64,000 bases of DNA. It comes from an uncultured Isosphaeraceae bacterium (lineage in GTDB: Bacteria; Planctomycetota; Planctomycetia; Isosphaerales; Isosphaeraceae). Shown here piece after piece: positions 49,444-58,612 of the stretch (positions within the stretch are counted from its first letter, which is position 1; each line of letters starts with the position of its first letter). The notes under the pieces are model-generated. The model was not told the origin of the DNA and did not search any database. It saw only the letters and a list, made by a program, of their open reading frames with translations. The stretch is taken from positions 124,001-188,000 of the forward strand of contig CAMFLR010000002.1 of assembly GCA_945957605.1 (NCBI GenBank), read 5' to 3'. The position numbers were made by a program, and so were the translations under genes.

Positions 49444-50592
49444 ATGATTCAGTGCGTCGAAGGGCTTTCAACGGCGCGTCATTCCGAGACGGCATTCGCG
49501 GAAGTTGTCGCCAAGCTCAAGGCTGGGCTCAACGGACTTTCAAGCGATCTCACCGTCATTTTCTCGACGCAACATCACGCCGATAAACTCGCGGAATTCG
49601 GCAAATCCCTCCGCGCGAACGGTCTCGGCCGGGTCGTCATCGGCTGCACGTGCGAGTCGATTGTCGGCGAAGGCGAGGAAATCGAAGGTACGACGGGGCT
49701 GTCGATCTGGACCGCCAGCCTTCCGGATGTCGAGCTCATCCCGTTCTCCGTCGAAGGCGACGCCGGCTGGCCTGCAAATGGCGGGGCCGAAACGCCAGCC
49801 GGGATGATCCTGCTCGCCGATCCTTTCCGCTTCCCGATCGACAATTTCTTCCACCGGATCGCGCTCGAACGACCGGGGACGCGAATCATGGGTGGTATGG
49901 CCAGCGGCGCGAGAACGCCGGGGCAGAATCAACTTCTACTCGATGAAGCGACGCACGCCGAAGGCGCAGTCGGCGTGATCATTCGCGGCAACGTCGCAAT
50001 TCGAAGTGTCGTCAGCCAGGGATGCCGGCCGATTGGCGAGACGATGCTGATCACCAAGAAGACCGACCGCAACATCATCAGCGAACTGGGCCGCCGCCCC
50101 GCCCTCGAAGTTGTGCAGGAAGTTTTCGAGGGCGTGTCCGAGGCCGAACAGGAAATGATGCGCAGCGGACTGCACGTCGGCCGCGTGATCAACGAATATC
50201 AAGAATCGTTCGGCCCGGGCGATTTCCTCGTGCGCAACGTGATGGGGGCCGACCCATCGGGTGGCCTGGCGATCAGCGACCTCGTCAAAGTCGGCCAGAC
50301 GGTGCAATTTCACGTGCGCGACGCCGAAACGGCCGACGAGGACCTGCGCAACCTGCTCATCCGGGCGCGGGCCGATGGTCCTGCCGCCGGTGCGTTAATT
50401 TTCACCTGCAACGGACGCGGATCGCGGCTGTTCATGGAGCCGCATCACGACGTGAAGGCAGTTCGCGAGCAGTTTGGCCCCATCGCAGCGGCGGGATTCT
50501 TCGCAATGGGAGAACTTGGGCCTGTCGGCGGACAGAACTTCATGCACGGCTTCACAGCCAGCGTGGTGCTCTTCAGCGAGCCCATTTCCTGA
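49444..50592 (+). CDS. FIST-domain sensory protein
   Basis: This 382-residue cytoplasmic protein has both FIST N and FIST C parts. FIST N: FAEVVAKLKAGLNG, VIGCTCESIVGEGEEIEG and LSIWTASLPDVELIPF. FIST C: GRRPALEVVQEVF, FLVRNVMGADPSGGLAISDLVKVGQTVQFHVRDAETADEDL and FTCNGRGSRLF. These domains are thought to bind small ligands such as amino acids and usually act with histidine kinases or chemotaxis proteins. The kinase/NtrC unit at 50979-54390 is close by on the other strand, but a link is only possible, not shown. The ATG at 49444 follows GGAGTTGGCAGG. Confidence 0.88.
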   Translation: MIQCVEGLSTARHSETAFAEVVAKLKAGLNGLSSDLTVIFSTQHHADKLAEFGKSLRANGLGRVVIGCTCESIVGEGEEIEGTTGLSIWTASLPDVELIPFSVEGDAGWPANGGAETPAGMILLADPFRFPIDNFFHRIALERPGTRIMGGMASGARTPGQNQLLLDEATHAEGAVGVIIRGNVAIRSVVSQGCRPIGETMLITKKTDRNIISELGRRPALEVVQEVFEGVSEAEQEMMRSGLHVGRVINEYQESFGPGDFLVRNVMGADPSGGLAISDLVKVGQTVQFHVRDAETADEDLRNLLIRARADGPAAGALIFTCNGRGSRLFMEPHHDVKAVREQFGPIAAAGFFAMGELGPVGGQNFMHGFTASVVLFSEPIS

Positions 50593-50610
50593 ACCAAATT
50601 CATCATCAAC

Positions 50611-50844
50611 TTAAACTGACTCGACTCGCACTTTCTGCCGGAATACCAGGCCAACCACAAACGCACCAACGATGATTGCCGAGCCGAGTTCACCACTCGG
50701 CGTCGGAGCCGCATAGCGATGCACTCGCGCGACCGACGGCTTCGACATCCGATGAGGCTGAGCAGTCATTTTACCAACGGCGTAAGACGCGCTAACCAAA
50801 ACCACAAGTGTTGCCAGGAAAGACATCATAGGTCGGAGTCGCAT
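50611..50844 (-). CDS. Small membrane protein with two hydrophobic segments
   Basis: This is a 77-residue protein. The ATG at 50844 follows GGAG. It has an N-terminal hydrophobic segment (MMSFLATLVVLVSASYAVG) and a C-terminal one (LGSAIIVGAFVVGLVFRQK) after PTPSGE. The C-terminal pattern of short proline-containing sequence, hydrophobic helix and basic end recalls PEP-CTERM-type sorting signals, but the canonical P-E-P is absent. It is convergent to the FIST gene. Function unknown; coding is likely but not certain. Confidence 0.5.
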   Translation of the reverse strand: MRLRPMMSFLATLVVLVSASYAVGKMTAQPHRMSKPSVARVHRYAAPTPSGELGSAIIVGAFVVGLVFRQKVRVESV

Positions 50845-50978
50845 AGGTCGCTCCATTTTCTTTGCTTACACAAGGCGTGATGCCCACTGTACTACGTGGA
50901 ATGAGTCGTTGTTATAAACGTCTCGCGAATTCACCATGGCATCAAAACCACGTTGTGATTCCGCAACAACGGGTGGTT

Positions 50979-51647
50979 TTACGTTCGCACAGACCGCGTA
51001 CGGAACCTCGGCCCTTCGTTTTTGCGACGGTCGAGACGCGCAAATACCGCAATAATTCCCGAAATCGCCACAATTCCAATCACAAGTACGTTGCGCCGCG
51101 GGTCGTGATACGCAATCGCCAGCAGGAGCGTTCCGAACCCAACGGCAAGCCCAACCGCCTCGAGCAACACACAAAATCCGTGGCGTCGCCGCTTGGGTTC
51201 GAGGGTGACAACCCAAAGTCCCGCCGCCGTGACCGCGAGTCCAAACCCTCCGACTAAAAACCACGCCGTCGGCAAGGTACCAGCCCGTGCCGCGCCGCTC
51301 GATTCCTTCGCCGGGAACATTTGCCGCACAACGACCATGCCTTCAAGCAGCAACGCCCAGATTCCAAAAATCAATGCGAGCAACCGAAGACCCAATGCGC
51401 GCGCCGGGTCGACGACACTCCAAATCTCCTCCTGCTCTCGCTTTTTGACTTCCTTTGCGAAGGCTTTTGATGAAGGTGGCGGCAACTCTGGCGATTCTTC
51501 TCCTTGAATCCCCAGCGCCTGGCGGTGAAGCTCATATCGGCATTCCTCGCACCAGTCGAAGTGCAGGCGGCCGTCAGGTGCTCGCTCCGTTTTGAGCGCC
51601 TTGGAAAGTCGCCCGCACCGCTTGCAGTTCCTGGGCGTTCCTTTCAT
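50979..51647 (-). CDS. Zinc-ribbon membrane protein coupled to the NtrC-type regulator
   Basis: This 222-residue protein has an N-terminal zinc ribbon (C8, C11 in CKRC; C33, C36 in CEEC), a linker rich in Pro and Glu (about 45-70) and four predicted membrane helices: GLRLLALIFGIWALLLEGM, AWFLVGGFGLAVTAAGLWVV, GFCVLLEAVGLAVGFGTLLL and VLVIGIVAISGIIAVFA. Its start overlaps the stop of the response regulator by four bases (ATGA), so it is translated with the two-component pair. The role is unknown: the zinc ribbon faces the cytoplasm if the N-terminus is inside, so it could bind nucleic acid or a partner protein. Confidence 0.75.
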   Translation of the reverse strand: MKGTPRNCKRCGRLSKALKTERAPDGRLHFDWCEECRYELHRQALGIQGEESPELPPPSSKAFAKEVKKREQEEIWSVVDPARALGLRLLALIFGIWALLLEGMVVVRQMFPAKESSGAARAGTLPTAWFLVGGFGLAVTAAGLWVVTLEPKRRRHGFCVLLEAVGLAVGFGTLLLAIAYHDPRRNVLVIGIVAISGIIAVFARLDRRKNEGPRFRTRSVRT

Positions 51648-53065
51648 CCCTGATCGCCTTCCGCCCGGCCCGGCGCGTGATCTTCAAGCTTGCGATAAAG
51701 CGACGACAGCCCCAATCCTAGCCGACGCGCCGCCTCGCGTTTATCTCCGCCACAGTCATCCAGCACGCGACGAACATGGGCACGTTCATATTGCTCCAGC
51801 GCTTCACGCAAGTCGTCGGATGTACTGAGCTGAACTGCGTCGTCTCCGCCGGGTCCCAAAACCTCAGCGGGAAAATCACGAGGCGTGAGCACCGGGCCAT
51901 CGGCCAGGATAATCGCACGTTCAAGCGCATTATCCAACTCACGAACATTCCCTCGCCACGGCGCACTCGCGAGGCGTTTCACCGCCGCGTTATCGATCCG
52001 AGGAGCTGGCCGCCCCAATCGCGAAGCATGCCGCGCCAATAGCACAGTCACCAGTTCGGGAATATCTCCTCGTCGCTCGCGCAAGGCCGGCATATTCACG
52101 GCCACCACATTCAGGCGGTAATAAAGATCCGAACGAAAACGACCGGCATTCACCTCAGCAAACAAGTCCTTGTTCGTTGCTGCCAGAACTCGCGCTGCGA
52201 TGGCAACGGGTCGCGTCGCCCCGACCGGTAGCACTTCCTTGGTCTCGATCGCACGCAAAAGTTTCGCCTGAGTCGCCAGAGGCAACTCGCCGATCTCATC
52301 GAGAAATACAGTCCCACGCCCCGCTGCGACGAACAGCCCGGCTCTATCGCGATCTGCCCCCGTAAACGCTCCACGCACATGCCCGAAAAGCTGACTTTCC
52401 AGCAATTCGTTGGGAATCGCCGCGCAATTCACCGCGAGAAACGGGGCCTCCGGCTCCTGCCCGAGCGCATGCAGGGCACGTGCAACCAGTTCCTTGCCGG
52501 TTCCAGACTCACCGGTGATCAGCACGTTACTCCGCGTCGGCCCGAGTTTTCTCAGCATCGCCTTCACGGCGATCATCGATGCACTCTCACCCACCAGCGT
52601 TTCCAGATTCACGGGAGCATGCAGTGCTCGCCGCAACGCCTGGTTTTCCTGAAGCAGGCGACGAAAGCTCATCAACCGATCAAGCTTCGTGAGCAGCTCC
52701 TCGAAGATCACTGGCTTCATCAAATAATCGTGCGCACCGCGATGGAACGCCGCGACCGCATTCTCAACCGTCGCATACGCCGTGATCATCAGCACCAGCG
52801 TTTCCGGTCGAGTTTTGAGCAGGCGATCGAGCAAGTCGAGGCCATCGAGACCCGGCAACTGTACGTCGCAAAGCGCGATATCTGGCTCGAACGACTGCAC
52901 GAGCGCCAGCCCGCGTTCGGCGTCTCCCGCGACTGCCACCTCGAATCCTTCACCGGTCAAAAATTCTTCGAGTGTTGACGCGATAACTTCTTCATCATCG
53001 ACAATCAGCACCCGGCCGCGTCGCGTTGGAGATGAGTCCCCGCTCGCCCCTTGCGACCGATTCAT
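51644..53065 (-). CDS. NtrC-family sigma-54-dependent response regulator
   Basis: This 473-residue transcription activator has three parts. The receiver (about 18-130) has LIVDDEEVIAS, the phospho-acceptor Asp in LCDVQLPGLDGLDLL and the conserved Lys in YLMKPV. The AAA+ domain has GESGTGKELVARAL (Walker A), the sigma-54 contact loop VRGAFTGADRDRAG and GTVFLDEIGEL (Walker B). A Fis-type helix-turn-helix, RRLGLGLSSLYRKLEDH, is at the C-terminus. It should activate sigma-54 promoters when phosphorylated by the adjacent kinase, whose stop overlaps its ATG. No sigma-54 promoter was identified in the window. Confidence 0.95.
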   Translation of the reverse strand: MNRSQGASGDSSPTRRGRVLIVDDEEVIASTLEEFLTGEGFEVAVAGDAERGLALVQSFEPDIALCDVQLPGLDGLDLLDRLLKTRPETLVLMITAYATVENAVAAFHRGAHDYLMKPVIFEELLTKLDRLMSFRRLLQENQALRRALHAPVNLETLVGESASMIAVKAMLRKLGPTRSNVLITGESGTGKELVARALHALGQEPEAPFLAVNCAAIPNELLESQLFGHVRGAFTGADRDRAGLFVAAGRGTVFLDEIGELPLATQAKLLRAIETKEVLPVGATRPVAIAARVLAATNKDLFAEVNAGRFRSDLYYRLNVVAVNMPALRERRGDIPELVTVLLARHASRLGRPAPRIDNAAVKRLASAPWRGNVRELDNALERAIILADGPVLTPRDFPAEVLGPGGDDAVQLSTSDDLREALEQYERAHVRRVLDDCGGDKREAARRLGLGLSSLYRKLEDHAPGRAEGDQG

Positions 53066-54390
53066 CGTCCAACCTCGCTGGCCGCCGCTGGCTCGGCTGT
53101 GATCACGAGTGCCGGCAGCCTCACCGTGAAGGTCGTACCAACACCGGGCGCCGACACAAACGTAAGCTCGCCCCCCTGCTCTTCAACAATGCGGCGACTC
53201 ACAAATAATCCCAATCCTGTGCCTTGCGGCTTCGTCGTGAAATAAGGCGTAAAAACCCGGTGATGGTCGCTCGCTTCGATCCCACGTCCATCGTCCTGAA
53301 TCCGCAGAACGACACCATCGCCTTCAATCGAAGCGCCAAGGCGAATCTCGCCTCCTTTTCCGGTGGCGTCGACAGCGTTGAGCAGCAGATTCAGCACGAC
53401 CTGGACGATATGATCGCGCGCCCCACGGACCATGGGAAGATCACCATCCACTTCGTTGTGAATGGCTCGGTCCTTCGTGCGCAAATAGTATTTGGCAATT
53501 CCGAGCGCTTCTTCAACGGCATCATGCAGCCGGATCTTGGCGATGGTCGTCGACGCTGGCCGCGAGAAATCGACCAGTTCGCGAATCGTCCGCTGGATGC
53601 GAGTAAGCTGTCGATCGGCGAGATCGAGCTTATCAGCGGTGTACTGATCGGGATTGCGGCGACGCAGCATCTGCAAAAGTGATGACAATGCCGCCAACGG
53701 ATTACCCACCTCGTGCGCAATCCCCGCGGCGAGCAATCCAAACGCCGCCATTTTTTCTTGATGAATCACGCGTGCCTGCGCTTCACGGAGGGCGTCTGAA
53801 CGCTCGGCCACGCGCTGTTCAAGCTCGTCACGACTCTTTTGCAGATCTGCATTCGCCCGCGACAGGCTTAGGCCGGTCGAGCGGAGAATCCCCGATAATG
53901 ATGAGCTGGCCCAGGTCGCCCATGCGAGAATCACCGCCATTTGCTGCACTTCCGACGCCGATCCCACGGGCCATTCGAGCGACCAGGCGAGTATCACAAA
54001 GCTCAGGGCGTGCATCGCCGACGTGATCCAGGCGGTGATCGACCCGAAACGAATCGACACGCAGATCGCCGAGAGCAGAAAGTACCATCGAAATGGGCTG
54101 GCAAGTTGCGTGTCTTGATAGCAAAGCAACGTGATGAACACCGACTCCATGAGCGAAACAAACAGCGGCCAGCGGCCCAGAAAGACTTCGCCCATGCGGT
54201 GAAACACGGTGTCGAGCGCGGCGAAGCCGGCTCCAAGCGCCAAAAACGCCCGAACGGCCGACGGGTTGTGCAAGCCGGTTCGCGTTTGCACGAGGACATA
54301 GCCCATCGCCACGCCAAACCAGCGCAACTGGACGACGATCGAGCCTGTCGCCAGTTCCCAGCCCAGTTTTTCCGGCCGCTCTGCCGCCAT
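53062..54390 (-). CDS. Membrane histidine kinase, partner of the NtrC-type regulator
   Basis: This 442-residue kinase has about five or six membrane helices in the first 175 residues (for example SIVVQLRWFGVAMGYVLV and AVILAWATWASSSLSG), with no large periplasmic domain. A coiled linker (SRANADLQKSRDELEQRV) leads to the H-box GIAHEVGNPLAALSSLL, the N-box NLLLNAVDATGKG, and the G-boxes DDGRGIEASD and TGLGLFVSRRIVEEQGG. The H-box is of the NtrB/HisKA type that pairs with NtrC regulators. The stimulus is likely sensed in or near the membrane. It opens the three-gene unit; its stop overlaps the regulator ATG by four bases. Confidence 0.93.
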   Translation of the reverse strand: MAAERPEKLGWELATGSIVVQLRWFGVAMGYVLVQTRTGLHNPSAVRAFLALGAGFAALDTVFHRMGEVFLGRWPLFVSLMESVFITLLCYQDTQLASPFRWYFLLSAICVSIRFGSITAWITSAMHALSFVILAWSLEWPVGSASEVQQMAVILAWATWASSSLSGILRSTGLSLSRANADLQKSRDELEQRVAERSDALREAQARVIHQEKMAAFGLLAAGIAHEVGNPLAALSSLLQMLRRRNPDQYTADKLDLADRQLTRIQRTIRELVDFSRPASTTIAKIRLHDAVEEALGIAKYYLRTKDRAIHNEVDGDLPMVRGARDHIVQVVLNLLLNAVDATGKGGEIRLGASIEGDGVVLRIQDDGRGIEASDHHRVFTPYFTTKPQGTGLGLFVSRRIVEEQGGELTFVSAPGVGTTFTVRLPALVITAEPAAASEVGR

Positions 54391-54554
54391 CGCCGTGAGT
54401 TTTCCAAATGTCGATCTTGGCCGCGCCGCCCGCTTCGCCGCATACTCAGAGAAGTGGATTCTTCATTATAGACACCCTCGACGCCCCGGCACATCGCTTA
54501 CCCGACTCTTGTGAACGCGTCGATCATCCCTAATTCACCAAGCGCGAGGTCCCG

Positions 54555-54842
54555 ATGCTCTCCAACGCCTGGCGCATCGTTCTCTTGAGTGCGATTCTCG
54601 TCCTGACATCCGGCCCCATTTACGCCTCAGGCGGCCGGCAACGCGTCGTCTATTGGTGCCCCTATCACGGTTGGACGGCGCGTCCCCACGCTCACCAGCA
54701 GTCGGCCACCACCTATAGACCAACGCCCACGTATACAGTTCCTGCTGCGCCGGCGAGTACGTATCGGCCGATTTACGGCCCGGCGTATGGCCCTCCCGGT
54801 AGCAGCGGCGCGGGTTATCCGCTCGGTGCCTGGCCGTATTGA
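54555..54842 (+). CDS. Small exported Tyr/Pro-rich protein
   Basis: This 95-residue protein starts at an ATG after GAGG and has a signal peptide (about 1-25, ending GPIYASGG). The mature part has a single Cys in YWCPYHGWTARPHAH, then repeats rich in Tyr, Pro, Thr and Gly (YRPTPTYTVPAAP, YRPIYGPAYGPPG), and ends GYPLGAWPY. It recalls planctomycete YHG-type secreted proteins and could be a surface or cell-wall protein. No family can be named. Confidence 0.6.
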   Translation: MLSNAWRIVLLSAILVLTSGPIYASGGRQRVVYWCPYHGWTARPHAHQQSATTYRPTPTYTVPAAPASTYRPIYGPAYGPPGSSGAGYPLGAWPY

Positions 54843-54967
54843 CCCGAAGTTCAGCACAGTTTGACGGGACATTCCCCGTCGCCCGACTGACCTCGGGTCC
54901 GTATGATAGATCTGCCGCCGAACGAAACCGCCGCTAGCGCTGCTCCCGAATCTCGATCGAGGACGCG

Positions 54968-56659
54968 ATGGATAAACACCGCTGTTGTGCCGTTCTCACG
55001 CTCACATGCCTCGGATTCGCTTTGAGCCAGGCTGCAATAGCACAAGACCTTGCGACGGTTTCGAAATCGCTCAAGGCGGAAGATATCCTCAACGATATCA
55101 AGGTTCTGGCATCCGACGCATTTGAAGGTCGCGGTCCCGGCACGCCCGGCGAAGAAAAAACCGTCGCCTACCTGACGACTCGGTTCAAGGCCCTCGGCCT
55201 CGCGCCTGGCAATCCCAACGGAACTTATGTTCAAGAAGTTCCGCTCGTCGGCTACACCGCCAAGTCGACATCCGGAGCCATTCAGGTCGGTGCGACCACG
55301 ATCGACCTCAAGACCAACGACGACTGGATCGCCGTTTCTCGCCGCCTTGCGAACGACAGCGTGCGTGTCGACGGTTCCGACGTCGTCTTTGTCGGCCACG
55401 GAGTCGTGGCGCCTGAATATGGTTGGGATGATTACAAAGATATCGACGTCCGCGGCAAGACGCTGATCATGCTGATCGGCGACCCGCCCGTTCCCGACCC
55501 CGCCAAGTCCGACTCGCTCGACCCGAACGTTTTCAAAGGGCGAGCGATGACATATTACGGGCGCTGGACGTACAAGTACGAAATCGCCTCGCAAAAAGGG
55601 GCCGCGGCGGCGTTGATTATTCATGAAACCGGCCCGGCTGGATATCCGTACTCGGTCGTCGTTGGCAGTTGGGGACGCGAAAATGTCGACATCCCCGCCG
55701 CCGACAACGGCGCTTCACGCGTTGCCGTTGAAGGTTGGCTGAGCGGTGCCAAGGCCGAAGCTCTGCTCAAAGCGAGCGGCCAAGACCTGGCCGCACTCAA
55801 AAAAGCCGCCATTTCCCGCTCGTTCAAGCCGGTCTCGCTGCACGCCAAGGCGAAGTTCGAAGTGAACAACGTCGTCCGGCAGATCAAATCGCACAATGTC
55901 GTTGCCAAAGTCGACGGCTCAGATGCGAACTTGAAAAACGAGTACATTGTTTACACGGCGCACTGGGATCATCTGGGCCGCGATCCGAACCTAAAAGGCG
56001 ACCAGATCTACAACGGCGCGGCCGACAATGCTTCGGGTGTGGCGGCGACGCTCGAAGTCGCCGACGGCTTCGCTCGCTTGAATCCGCGTCCCAAGCGATC
56101 AGTTTTGTTTCTCGCTGTGACGGCCGAGGAAAAGGGATTGCTGGGCGCGAAATACTATGCGACGCATCCGCTTTACCCGCTGGCCAAAACACTCGCAGAC
56201 ATCAATATGGACGTGATCAACCTCTGGGGCCGGACCAAGGACATCACGAGCGTCGGCCTGGGAAATACCACGCTCGACGATCTGCTGATCGCCCACGCCG
56301 GCCGTTACGGCCGAACGGTGATTCCCGATGCCGAGCCCGAAAAAGGTTTGTTTTATCGCTCGGACCATTTCGAGTTCGCCAAGCTCGGCGTGCCTGCGCT
56401 GAACGTGAAAGGTGGCGTCGACTACATCGATAAACCACCTGGCTACGCGCAGCAGAAGCGCGATGAATACACACAAAAGGACTATCACAAGGTCTCCGAC
56501 GACGTGAAGCCGGACTGGGATCTCTCCGGTGCACTCGAAGACGTTCGGTTGGCGTTTGAGATTGGCTACGACCTTGCGAACACAGCGACGTTCCCCGAAT
56601 GGAAGCCCGGCACCGAGTTCAAGGCGGCGCGCGACGCGATGATGAAAGCCGGCAAGTAA
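54968..56659 (+). CDS. Exported M28-family zinc aminopeptidase
   Basis: This 563-residue enzyme has a signal (about 1-25, ending AIAQDL). [23 protein letters not shown] opens the fold. A PA (protease-associated) domain lies inside (about 115-245). The M28 metal site is complete: [11 protein letters not shown] (His and Asp region), [16 protein letters not shown] (bridging Asp), [15 protein letters not shown] (catalytic Glu and zinc Glu), [10 protein letters not shown] (Asp), and the late His ([18 protein letters not shown]). Such peptidases trim peptides outside the cytoplasm. It stands alone between divergent genes and precedes the glycosyltransferase pair by 57 bases. Confidence 0.92.
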   Translation: MDKHRCCAVLTLTCLGFALSQAAIAQDLATVSKSLKAEDILNDIKVLASDAFEGRGPGTPGEEKTVAYLTTRFKALGLAPGNPNGTYVQEVPLVGYTAKSTSGAIQVGATTIDLKTNDDWIAVSRRLANDSVRVDGSDVVFVGHGVVAPEYGWDDYKDIDVRGKTLIMLIGDPPVPDPAKSDSLDPNVFKGRAMTYYGRWTYKYEIASQKGAAAALIIHETGPAGYPYSVVVGSWGRENVDIPAADNGASRVAVEGWLSGAKAEALLKASGQDLAALKKAAISRSFKPVSLHAKAKFEVNNVVRQIKSHNVVAKVDGSDANLKNEYIVYTAHWDHLGRDPNLKGDQIYNGAADNASGVAATLEVADGFARLNPRPKRSVLFLAVTAEEKGLLGAKYYATHPLYPLAKTLADINMDVINLWGRTKDITSVGLGNTTLDDLLIAHAGRYGRTVIPDAEPEKGLFYRSDHFEFAKLGVPALNVKGGVDYIDKPPGYAQQKRDEYTQKDYHKVSDDVKPDWDLSGALEDVRLAFEIGYDLANTATFPEWKPGTEFKAARDAMMKAGK

Positions 56660-56716
56660 GCGAACGCTGAATTTGTCGGCGTCAAACCAATTCACAACAC
56701 GGGATGTTGCCTCTTC

Positions 56717-58612
56717 GTGACGACCACGACATCGGATTCCGCAGCCCCTCCCAACGGGCGATCGCTGGTGATCGCCGGCATCGTCACGCTCGCGATCGCC
56801 GCCGTCGGCGCAGGGCTCGACGTTCAGTTCGGCTGGCTCGCTCATGTTCATCAATTCATCGCCCACCAGTTCTACGAGGTTCCCCAACTCGCAAAGCTGA
56901 GGGCCCCCTCGCAGCTCGCGCTCTTGCGTGTACACCTCGCCATCTGGATGGGATTGCTCGGGATTGGCCTGATTGCCGCGTCGAGAATCAACCATCACGG
57001 CCGAATGTGGCTGGCAATTTTCCTGGTTGGTTACGCGATTCGAGCGACCGCCTGGATCATCGGCGGCAACTTGCCGATGGTCTCGGGCGATAGTCCGCAC
57101 TACGTCGAGATCGCGTCGTCGATTCTTAAAGGCGAAGGGCCGGTCAAGCATTACGTCGAAAGCTTCTTTCGTGATTACCCCGCGATTCGTGAAAACAAGG
57201 GCGTGCTCGACGACTGGGCTACGCCGCTTTACGGCTACGTTCTCGCGCTGTCCTATCGCGTTCTTGGCGTCGTGCCGGGCGAGTCGCTCGAAGCAACCGT
57301 TGCCGTCGACAAGCTCGTCAGTTTCAAGCTCAACCTGCTGTGTTTGCCGCTTATCTATCTGTTCGCGCGACGACGGTTCAATCACGATATTGCACTCGGC
57401 GCGATGGCGTTACTGGCCATTTTACCGGTCCACGCGATATACGCGGGGCTTGACCTGCGCGAAAGCCTTGTTGCCTTCACGAGTTTGCTTGCGGTTTGGT
57501 TGACGACCGAAATCTGGGCGACTCGCGGCAAGGCGGTTTGGGGTTGGGTAATCGCCGCAGGAATTGCTTGTGGTGCGGCGATTTTGGCGAGAAATACAGC
57601 GATAGCCATCGTTGCCACGCTCGGCATTCACGGCCTGATCTGGCACCGCAAGTCGATTGCGCCGATGATTGCCTGGGGAATCGTCACCATCGCTGTCATC
57701 ACGCCGTGGGCGATTGCGACGCAGAGGGTTTATGGCGAACCGTTCTATACTTATACAAAGTATTTTCAGTACACTTTTTCATGGACAGTCCATCACTATC
57801 AAGAAGGAATTCCTCGCGCTTCGGATTTCTACAACGCGACAAACGCGGCATCAATTGCTCGCGTGAAAATGAAATCGCTCCTGATCGTCATCGGCTATTC
57901 GACGATGATCATGAGCTTGCCGCTCGTTCTCGCGTTCTTCCGCAGGCTGCGCGAAAAGCCGCGGAATGATACCGATAAACTGGTCGCCTTGCTGCTTGCA
58001 GTCTTTGTCGCTGCAACTCTGGCGAACATTGCCGACGTCACCCAGGTGGCGCAACTCGGCCGTTATTATTTGCCGATCTTCGTAGTGATGCTTCCAACTG
58101 CGGCATGTGGGCTGGCTGACTGGTGGCGGCGATGGAGTTTGCCCAGCGGTTGCCGCCCCATGTTCGCGACTGTTTTGATCGCGCTGCTTTGGGCCGACCC
58201 AACCTGGGCGTATGATGCGACTTGGTTTACGAAACCGTATCAACTCCACTGGCCTGCCCTTCGCGCGGCGGGAGATTTCGCCAAGGCTCATCCCGAACTT
58301 GTGCCGGCCGACGCCCGAATCATGACGTGGTTTCCCTGGGAATTTCGGCTCGCGAGCGATCGCACCACAATCCTCATGCCCCGCAATTTCGATCCGCGAC
58401 GCATGGAAGCCGTGATGCGGCAGTACGGCGTCACGCACGTGCTTTGGGGTTCGTTCGAGACACCACAGAATATCGATGTCGAGCGATTCGGCCCGTTTCT
58501 TACCAGCAGTCGCGTCTCGCTTGGACTCAGTGACTCGCGCGCGATTTTCACGTCGCCGCCCGACCAGCCGTTCGGCGTCACGCTTTACCGGCTCCGCGGA
58601 GCCAATCCATGA
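56717..58612 (+). CDS. Polytopic GT39-like glycosyltransferase (first of pair)
   Basis: This is a 631-residue polytopic membrane protein. The start is a GTG at 56717. An acidic motif after the second helix, MVSGDSPHYVEIASSILKGEGP, resembles the first-loop Asp/Glu motif of lipid-phosphate-sugar transferases. About 11 hydrophobic segments follow (for example GWVIAAGIACGAAILARNTAIAI and VVMLPTAACGLADWW). A C-terminal soluble part (about 510-631) follows. Its stop overlaps the next gene's ATG by four bases (ATGA), so they are translated together. The likely role is glycan addition at the envelope; substrate unknown. Confidence 0.8.
   Translation: MTTTTSDSAAPPNGRSLVIAGIVTLAIAAVGAGLDVQFGWLAHVHQFIAHQFYEVPQLAKLRAPSQLALLRVHLAIWMGLLGIGLIAASRINHHGRMWLAIFLVGYAIRATAWIIGGNLPMVSGDSPHYVEIASSILKGEGPVKHYVESFFRDYPAIRENKGVLDDWATPLYGYVLALSYRVLGVVPGESLEATVAVDKLVSFKLNLLCLPLIYLFARRRFNHDIALGAMALLAILPVHAIYAGLDLRESLVAFTSLLAVWLTTEIWATRGKAVWGWVIAAGIACGAAILARNTAIAIVATLGIHGLIWHRKSIAPMIAWGIVTIAVITPWAIATQRVYGEPFYTYTKYFQYTFSWTVHHYQEGIPRASDFYNATNAASIARVKMKSLLIVIGYSTMIMSLPLVLAFFRRLREKPRNDTDKLVALLLAVFVAATLANIADVTQVAQLGRYYLPIFVVMLPTAACGLADWWRRWSLPSGCRPMFATVLIALLWADPTWAYDATWFTKPYQLHWPALRAAGDFAKAHPELVPADARIMTWFPWEFRLASDRTTILMPRNFDPRRMEAVMRQYGVTHVLWGSFETPQNIDVERFGPFLTSSRVSLGLSDSRAIFTSPPDQPFGVTLYRLRGANP

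Noticed and set aside
50862-51257. Plus-strand frame opposite the zinc-ribbon membrane protein
   Set aside because: Arginine-rich and antisense to a gene that is tightly coupled to its operon; no start signal.
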